A DNA stretch of 64,000 bases from Acidobacteriota bacterium. GTDB lineage: Bacteria; Acidobacteriota; UBA6911. The stretch covers positions 1 through 64,000 of the forward strand of contig JAAYAM010000117.1 in the NCBI GenBank assembly GCA_012719355.1. The letters run 5' to 3'. The position numbers were made by a program, and so were the translations under genes. The notes under the pieces are model-generated. The model was not told where the DNA came from. It made no database searches and was given only the letters and a program-made list of their open reading frames with translations. The number at the start of each line of letters is the position of its first letter. Positions within the stretch are counted from its first letter, which is position 1. Positions 59,150 to 64,000 of this stretch are shown here, in pieces.

Positions 59150-60580
59150 TCAATCTTTGTCTTTGGCTTCGGTCAATGAATCCGTATGCCCTGGATAGCG
59201 GGAAGCAACGTCGACGGCATCCCGTAGAGATCCTTTCGGCGGAATTGACACCGGTTCGGGTCCCTTCTGGATCTTGTCATTCAGAAGGTAGATCCATACG
59301 GCAAACAGCATCGCGTAAATAGCTCCGAACATGATGATGGATCCGAGCACCTGCGACGGAGTCAGATTCTGTGAGACGGCTTCACTCGTGCGGAGCTGAT
59401 TGTAGACAATCCAGGGCTGTCGGCCGACTTCAGCCGCGACCCAACCGATCTCATTTGCTATGAACGGGCCTATTACGGAAAACACAAAGACCCAGAGCAG
59501 CCACTTCCTGTTGAACAGAGTTCCCCGTTTCAGGCACCAGAGCGCGTACAGCGTCACTACGATGAAGTAAATTCCCAACCCAACCATAAGATGAAAGGAA
59601 AAGAAGGTCAGCCCGACCGGCGGGATATCTGCTCCGAACTGGTCAAGGCCGGGCACTGGCGTGTTGAAGTCGCGGTGCACCAGAAAACTCAGAAGGCCCG
59701 GGATTTCGAGGCTGTACCGGACCGTCTTTTCTTCGCTGTCGGGAATGCCGATAACGTGGATGGGAGCTCCGCTGTCGGTCGTGTGGAAGATGCCCTCCAT
59801 CGCCGCGAGTTTTGCCGGCTGGTGGCGCGCGACCATTCTTCCCTGCGAATCTCCCGAAATCAACATGGCAATCGAAGCCACCGCAGCCACCCATATCGCC
59901 GTCGTGAACGATTTCCGCGCGAAATCGACATGCCGCTCCCGCAGCAGGTAATAGGCGGAAACGCTCAGAACGAAGAAGGCGCCGAGGACGAATGCCCCTA
60001 GCAGGACATGGACCAGGCGGTCCACCGTCGACGGATTGAATAACACCTCTCTGAAGCTGGCAAGCTCGGCGCGCATGACCGTTCCGGCCGGGGTCGCGAC
60101 TTCGCGCAGAACGAATCCTGCAGGAGTCTGCTGCCAGGAGATCGCCACAATGATCCAGATTGCGGAAAAGATCGATCCGAGTGCAACGAGGATCGTTGCA
60201 ACGAAATGCATCTTCGCTGACACCCTGTCCCATCCGAAAACCAGAATCGCCAGAAAGCCTGATTCCAGAAAGAAGGCGAAGATCCCTTCGGCAGCCAGCG
60301 CTGAGCCGAAAACATCTCCCACATAGCGGGAATATGCAGCCCAGTTGGTGCCGAACTGGAATTCCATCACAATGCCTGTAGCAACACCAAGGGCGAAGTT
60401 CAGAGCGAAGATCTTAGTCCAAAACTTCGTCGCGGCTTCGTATTGGAGGTCCTTCGTCTTCAGATATCTCCCCTCGAGAAACACGAGCAGGAGACCGAGT
60501 CCTATCGTCAGCGGAGGGAAGAGATAGTGGAACATGATTGTAAGGGCAAACTGTATACGCGAGAGTATTACGACGTCCAT
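59150..60580 (-). CDS. cydA: Cytochrome bd oxidase subunit I
   Basis: A 476-residue polytopic heme-binding subunit. Heme b595 ligand region [27 protein letters not shown], and the quinol-loop signature [20 protein letters not shown] are intact; the total length indicates the short Q-loop form. It supports respiration at very low oxygen, consistent with a microaerobic or facultatively anaerobic host. The frame is open to 60625 but ATG 60580 begins the family-typical [11 protein letters not shown]; no clear Shine-Dalgarno is seen. Confidence 0.96.
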   Translation of the reverse strand: MDVVILSRIQFALTIMFHYLFPPLTIGLGLLLVFLEGRYLKTKDLQYEAATKFWTKIFALNFALGVATGIVMEFQFGTNWAAYSRYVGDVFGSALAAEGIFAFFLESGFLAILVFGWDRVSAKMHFVATILVALGSIFSAIWIIVAISWQQTPAGFVLREVATPAGTVMRAELASFREVLFNPSTVDRLVHVLLGAFVLGAFFVLSVSAYYLLRERHVDFARKSFTTAIWVAAVASIAMLISGDSQGRMVARHQPAKLAAMEGIFHTTDSGAPIHVIGIPDSEEKTVRYSLEIPGLLSFLVHRDFNTPVPGLDQFGADIPPVGLTFFSFHLMVGLGIYFIVVTLYALWCLKRGTLFNRKWLLWVFVFSVIGPFIANEIGWVAAEVGRQPWIVYNQLRTSEAVSQNLTPSQVLGSIIMFGAIYAMLFAVWIYLLNDKIQKGPEPVSIPPKGSLRDAVDVASRYPGHTDSLTEAKDKD

Positions 60581-60627
60581 AGAGCGAGTCCGGAGGCTAC
60601 AGGTTTTTACAAGATTCCTACCCACAA

Positions 60628-60656
60628 GTTATATACAGGACGAAGCGCTGAAACAA
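60628..60656 (-). promoter_or_regulatory. Candidate sigma-70-type promoter of cydAB
   Basis: On the minus strand TTGTTT (60656-60651), a 17-bp spacer and TATAAC (60633-60628) lie about 45 bp before the cydA ATG. Confidence 0.4.
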
Positions 60657-60726
60657 GCTTCCTGCGTGAGAGCCAACCCCGGTTTTCCTTGGTCATGCTT
60701 TGCAAAGAGCAGTACGTGCTCCAAGG

Positions 60727-60743
60727 TGGCACACATGATGCAT
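60727..60743 (+). promoter_or_regulatory. Sigma-54 (-24/-12) promoter for the DJ-1/PfpI gene
   Basis: TGGCACACATGATGCAT has a perfect -24 TGGCAC and a -12 ATGCAT (one base off TTGCAT), with the GG-GC distance required by sigma-54. Expected start near 60752, 32 bp before the ATG. A CTTTGCAAAG palindrome lies about 20 bp upstream. Confidence 0.5.
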
Positions 60744-60783
60744 CACAAGCAACTGAAAGACTTGAAAATTCACGGGTGTAAAT

Positions 60784-61347
60784 ATGCAAAAGAACTTAAA
60801 CGGGAAAAAGGTAGCCATCCTGGTTGAAAATGGCTTTGAGCAGGAGGAGCTGACAAAGCCAAGGGAAGCCCTGATTCAGAGCGGAGCCGAAGCCCTGATT
60901 ATCTCGCCGGTCGAGGGTAAGGTCCGTGGATGGAATCACACGGAATGGGGGGACGAGTTCCCTGTCGACATTCCCCTGTCGCAGGCCAACAGCGGCGATT
61001 TCGACGCCCTGCTGCTCCCCGGAGGAGTGATGAATCCTGACAGGCTCAGGATGAACACTGCAGCGGTGGCGTTTGTGAAAGAGTTCTTCGACGCAAACAA
61101 ACCGGTTGCGTCGATCTGTCACGGACCATGGACTTTGATAGATGCCGGGGTCATCAACGGACGCACCGTGACGTCGTGGCCCTCAATACGGGAGGATCTG
61201 AAGAACGCCGGTGCGCGCTGGATCGACAGCGAGGTAGTCGTCGACAACGGACTTGTAACCAGCCGCAAGCCGGCTGACATCCCCGCCTTCAACGAGAAGA
61301 TGATCGAGGAATTCTCCGAAGGGATTCACGAGCGCAAGACCGCATGA
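60784..61347 (+). CDS. DJ-1/PfpI family type 1 glutamine amidotransferase-like protein
   Basis: A 187-residue DJ-1/PfpI protein. The nucleophile elbow has C112-H113 in ASICHGPW, with the acidic partner in the N-terminal QEELTKP segment. The family includes stress-induced glyoxalase/deglycase-like and chaperone activities; YhbO-type proteins protect against oxidative and thermal stress. A -24/-12 promoter upstream suggests activation by an NtrC-type regulator. No strong ribosome-binding site precedes ATG 60784. It is divergent from cydAB. Confidence 0.93.
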   Translation: MQKNLNGKKVAILVENGFEQEELTKPREALIQSGAEALIISPVEGKVRGWNHTEWGDEFPVDIPLSQANSGDFDALLLPGGVMNPDRLRMNTAAVAFVKEFFDANKPVASICHGPWTLIDAGVINGRTVTSWPSIREDLKNAGARWIDSEVVVDNGLVTSRKPADIPAFNEKMIEEFSEGIHERKTA

Positions 61348-61413
61348 CTCGGTCGAGGAACTGACCCAGGGCCCGGCGTAACGAATACGCGCGGTCCTGA
61401 GGTCAGGTTCACT

Positions 61414-61767
61414 CTATTTTCTTGCCCGCTTGTTCTGCCTGCGCCTCTCGGCCAGGAAATCGGTCCTGTCGCTTTCCTCGTCCTCATGCGGGGTTACCAT
61501 CTCTTCTTCTGCTTCACTCAGGCCGCCTGACCTTCCGAACGCTCCGGAGACCGGGGTGGTGCTGGGCACGGGTTCAGTATAATAGCGGGACTTGTCTTGC
61601 TTCTGTGAGCTCGATTGTACTCCTTTCTTCGAAGACAGGTGCAACTCGTTTGCATCAGCTCTGGAAATGCGGTCCTGTGCTGCTGCGCGAGTGGTGCGGC
61701 TTTCTTTCGATTTTCCGCCTGCCTTGGGGAGATCTTCCCCTCTTCGTTTCTCTGATTTACTGCTCAT
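61414..61767 (-). CDS. Hypothetical, highly charged disordered protein
   Basis: A 117-residue frame rich in K, R, E and S, with no predicted fold: lysine/arginine-rich N-terminus, a linker YYTEPVPSTTPVSG, an acidic stretch AEEEMVTPHEDEESD, and a basic end FLAERRRQNKRARK. Codon positions look plausible and no competing gene is present, but there is only a weak ribosome-binding site. I do not recognise it; a false prediction is possible. Confidence 0.4.
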   Translation of the reverse strand: MSSKSEKRRGEDLPKAGGKSKESRTTRAAAQDRISRADANELHLSSKKGVQSSSQKQDKSRYYTEPVPSTTPVSGAFGRSGGLSEAEEEMVTPHEDEESDRTDFLAERRRQNKRARK

Positions 61768-62159
61768 GCATGCTCTTCATGCAAACTTCATTCCCCATTT
61801 TGCCGTTCTCTTCGATCCTAAGCGTAAGCTTGCATCGACTGTGTTGATATGTCACGATTCGTTCAATCCAGCAGCAGATCTGAAGATCTGCGCCCCCTTT
61901 TGGCTTCGCGGTGATAACCCGGTCCTTTGCCTTCTGAGACCGGTCGCAAACCGCCCCATGGAGCTTCTGAGTTTGAATTCATTCGGGGGTCTCTGCCCCG
62001 TTTCTTGAAAGCTCCAGCAATGCTGTTGAGAGTAACAGTCGTATGGAGGTGGGCTTTTTCTGAGCCCAACGTGCAAACCTCTGCAATCGGCAGTGATACG
62101 AGCATGTATCGTTGTGGCCGGGCAGGGTGTCGCCGGTCTTGGACGAAGGAGTGTAAACG
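61768..62159. other. 392-bp non-coding stretch before the epimerase genes
   Basis: No convincing gene. It holds an inverted repeat GCAGATCT-GA-AGATCTGC (61874-61891) and a short GC-rich hairpin CGGGG/CCCCG (61984-62000) followed by TTTCTT. It probably contains the promoter of the downstream epimerase operon, but no clear -35/-10 pair stands out. Frames open here on the minus strand look like random low-complexity translation. Confidence 0.4.
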
Positions 62160-63281
62160 ATGATGGCGAAAACAATTCTGATTACGGGCGGCGCCGGCTT
62201 TATCGGGTCGCGGCTGGCTGATGAGCTTCTTGAACACGGCTGTCGTGTCCGTGCATTGGATTGCCTGGCCGAACAGGTGCACGGCCCGGGCATGAACCGT
62301 CCGTCGTACTTGAATCCCGAAGTGGAACTCGTAGTCGGTGACGTGCGCGATCCATCGGCGGTTCGCCGGGCACTCGCCGGGGTCGACGCTGTCTACCATT
62401 TCGCCGCGACTGTCGGAGTCGGGCAGAGCATGTATGAGATCTCCAGGTACGTGGATGTTAATAACTGCGGAACCGCCGTGCTGCTGCAGGTTCTCATCGA
62501 GAGACCGGTTGAGAGGCTTATAGTCGCTTCAAGCATGAGTGTCTACGGAGAGGGACTCTACCGTCGTCCCGACGGGACTGTCTGCAGCGGTGTCGAAAGA
62601 AACATGGTTCAGCTCAAAGCACGCCGGTGGGAACTGGTTCATGAGGACGGCGGCATCCTCACCCCGATTCCCACGCCGGAAAACAAAACTCCTTCGCTTG
62701 CATCCATCTACGCCCTGTCCAAGTATGATCAGGAGAAGATGTGCCTCCTCGTCGGTAATGCCTACGGGATGCCTGCAGTCGCACTTCGCTTTTTCAATGT
62801 CTACGGCCCCCGCCAGTCACTGTCAAACCCTTACACCGGCGTACTCGCGATTTTTGCGTCGCGGCTGCTCAACGGGAATCCGCCACTGATAAACGAAGAC
62901 GGCTTTCAGATGCGAGACTTCGTCAGTGTTCACGATGTCGCGCAGGCCTGCCGGCTGGCGCTGCAAGTCCCGGAAGCAGCCGGCAAGATCTTCAACATCG
63001 GGAGCGGAACGCGTTGCACCATCAGGGAAGTAGCGCTGCGGATGGCGGCGGCGCTGGGCAAGGAAGAAATCGAGCCCCGCATCACAAACAAGTATCGCGT
63101 CGGAGACATTCGCCACTGTTTCGCGGACATCAGCCATGCCCGGGCGGTGCTGAAGTACAAACCCGGAGTCAAGTTCGAGGAAGGGATCAGGGAACTCGCC
63201 GGCTGGCTGGAGCGCCAGATCGCGTTAGATCGCGGTGACCAGGCCCATGCCGAACTCGATGCCAGAGGATTGACCGTATGA
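62160..63281 (+). CDS. NAD-dependent nucleotide-sugar epimerase (dTDP-L-rhamnose 4-epimerase-like)
   Basis: A 373-residue extended SDR. The cofactor motif is TGGAGFIGSRLAD, the catalytic serine is in VASSMSVYGEG, and YxxxK is in IYALSKYDQE. The insertion around RRWELVHEDGGILTPIPTPENKTP and the segment LSNPYTGVLAIFASRLLNG resemble WbiB-type dTDP-L-rhamnose 4-epimerases; that assignment is by recollection. GAAGGAG nine bases upstream supports the first of two ATG codons. It overlaps the next gene by 4 bp. Confidence 0.85.
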   Translation: MMAKTILITGGAGFIGSRLADELLEHGCRVRALDCLAEQVHGPGMNRPSYLNPEVELVVGDVRDPSAVRRALAGVDAVYHFAATVGVGQSMYEISRYVDVNNCGTAVLLQVLIERPVERLIVASSMSVYGEGLYRRPDGTVCSGVERNMVQLKARRWELVHEDGGILTPIPTPENKTPSLASIYALSKYDQEKMCLLVGNAYGMPAVALRFFNVYGPRQSLSNPYTGVLAIFASRLLNGNPPLINEDGFQMRDFVSVHDVAQACRLALQVPEAAGKIFNIGSGTRCTIREVALRMAAALGKEEIEPRITNKYRVGDIRHCFADISHARAVLKYKPGVKFEEGIRELAGWLERQIALDRGDQAHAELDARGLTV

Positions 63282-64000
63282 AAAACACGCGGGACATGCA
63301 GGCCGGAACTCAGCCTTTCCACAGGGAGACCACGGTGGATTCGTCCGCCGGCGGGCCGGTTCTGATTACCGGGGGCTCGGGCTTTATCGGGACCAATCTT
63401 GCGGACCGGTTGCTTCAGTGCGGCCGAAAAGTGTACCTGTTTGACAACCTGTCTCGACCTGGGGTTGAAAAGAACCTGCAATGGCTCCGGACCAGGCATG
63501 GAAACCTGCTCGAGGTCGTAATCTCGGATACACAGGATGTGCAGGCTCTCTCGTCTGTTGTGAAAAACGTACGACAGGTTTTTCATTGCGCGGCACAGGT
63601 GGCGGTGACTACGAGCGTCATAAATCCCGTGCACGATTTTCACGTCAACGCCCGCGGTACCTTGAATCTGCTCGAGGCCATGCGCTCTGTTCCGGATCCC
63701 CCGTCGATTGTCTACACGTCTACAAACAAGGTGTATGGCGCGCTCGATGACCTGAGGCTGGTGGCGAACAGGAGCCACTACAAGCCGGCGAGCACCCGGA
63801 TCCGGGCCGACGGGATAAGTGAGATGCGGCCGCTCGATTTCCACAGCCCGTATGGATGCTCAAAAGGGGCTGCGGATCAGTACGTCCTCGACTATGCGCG
63901 GACGTTTTCGGTCCCGGGAGTCGTTTTTCGGATGAGCTGCATTTATGGGCCCCATCAGTTTGGAACCGAGGACCAGGGTTGGATCGCGTACTTCCTTCTC
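63278..64000 (+). CDS. CDP-paratose 2-epimerase-like SDR (3' end cut by window)
   Basis: At least 241 residues read from ATG 63278 with no stop before the window end. After a roughly 25-residue leader: VLITGGSGFIGTNLADRLL, FDNLSRPGVEKNLQWLR, FHCAAQVAVTTSV, YTSTNKVYG and the catalytic SPYGCSKGAADQYVLDYAR, then RMSCIYGPHQFGTEDQGW. These strings are typical of CDP-tyvelose/CDP-paratose 2-epimerases, which make 3,6-dideoxyhexoses for surface polysaccharides. The start overlaps the upstream epimerase stop (ATGA). It points to a glycan locus continuing past 64 kb. Confidence 0.85.
   Translation, partial: MKNTRDMQAGTQPFHRETTVDSSAGGPVLITGGSGFIGTNLADRLLQCGRKVYLFDNLSRPGVEKNLQWLRTRHGNLLEVVISDTQDVQALSSVVKNVRQVFHCAAQVAVTTSVINPVHDFHVNARGTLNLLEAMRSVPDPPSIVYTSTNKVYGALDDLRLVANRSHYKPASTRIRADGISEMRPLDFHSPYGCSKGAADQYVLDYARTFSVPGVVFRMSCIYGPHQFGTEDQGWIAYFLL

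Noticed and set aside
61863-62399. 178-codon minus-strand open frame
   Set aside because: It runs antisense into the clearly real epimerase gene and reads as low-complexity sequence.

Overview
The window is a 64 kb chromosomal stretch of moderately GC-rich DNA from a Gram-negative (diderm) bacterium. Evidence for the outer membrane is a MacA-type periplasmic adaptor, a TonB-receptor-like barrel protein with an N-terminal carboxypeptidase-regulatory domain, CydAB and a DksA-family protein. The barrel architecture, a bactofilin beside ParAB, a PDZ/multi-TM/GAF/PAS histidine kinase with an NtrC-type partner, and a selenocysteine peroxiredoxin fit Acidobacteriota or an Aminicenantes/Desulfobacterota-like lineage. 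This is inference; no rRNA is present. Gene density is high, with many 1-50 bp overlaps. I see no phage, IS element or CRISPR array.

Layout. 1-13.4 kb: metabolic and housekeeping genes (ettA, yajD, homoserine dehydrogenase, thiC, a histidine phosphatase, a PAP2 membrane phosphatase, a LysR regulator, a PduO-type cobalamin adenosyltransferase, a DksA-like protein, DUF2156, GNAT, ornithine cyclodeaminase family, amidohydrolase). 13.5-22.4 kb: the barrel protein; a two-component system preceded by a textbook -24/-12 promoter; a TPR protein; a degenerate peptidase-like protein; a STAS protein. 22.5-27.5 kb: enolase, DUF523/DUF1722, and a MacA/MacB-like ATPase plus adaptor without its permease. 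27.5-36.5 kb: the origin-type cluster rpmH-rnpA-yidD-yidC-jag-mnmE-mnmG-rsmG-parA-parB-bactofilin, read on the minus strand, with two parS sites, one inside the rsmG coding end. 36.7-42.8 kb: an Rrf2 regulator and sufBCDSUT on the plus strand, with a near-palindrome over the promoter.

43-53.2 kb: a tightly packed plus-strand cluster of glycosyltransferase, UDP-galactopyranose mutase, two GH1-like proteins, galE, a GH43 protein, a 47-residue ORF, galT and galK. None of its enzymes shows a signal peptide. It is preceded by a possible 82-nt three-way-junction RNA. The cluster suggests cytoplasmic synthesis, trimming and recycling of a galactose/galactofuranose-containing compound. 53.2-64 kb: tRNA-Cys, yjbQ, DUF72, a 2-Cys peroxiredoxin whose peroxidatic residue is an in-frame TGA followed by a SECIS-like hairpin, a ferredoxin-like protein behind an FNR-type box, a ThDP enzyme, cydAB, a DJ-1/PfpI protein behind a second -24/-12 promoter, and two nucleotide-sugar epimerases, the last cut by the window edge.

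The most notable item is the selenoprotein peroxiredoxin (54584-55195, minus), which ordinary gene calling would split into two fragments. The least understood are the structured leader candidate and the galactose/galactofuranose cluster behind it.
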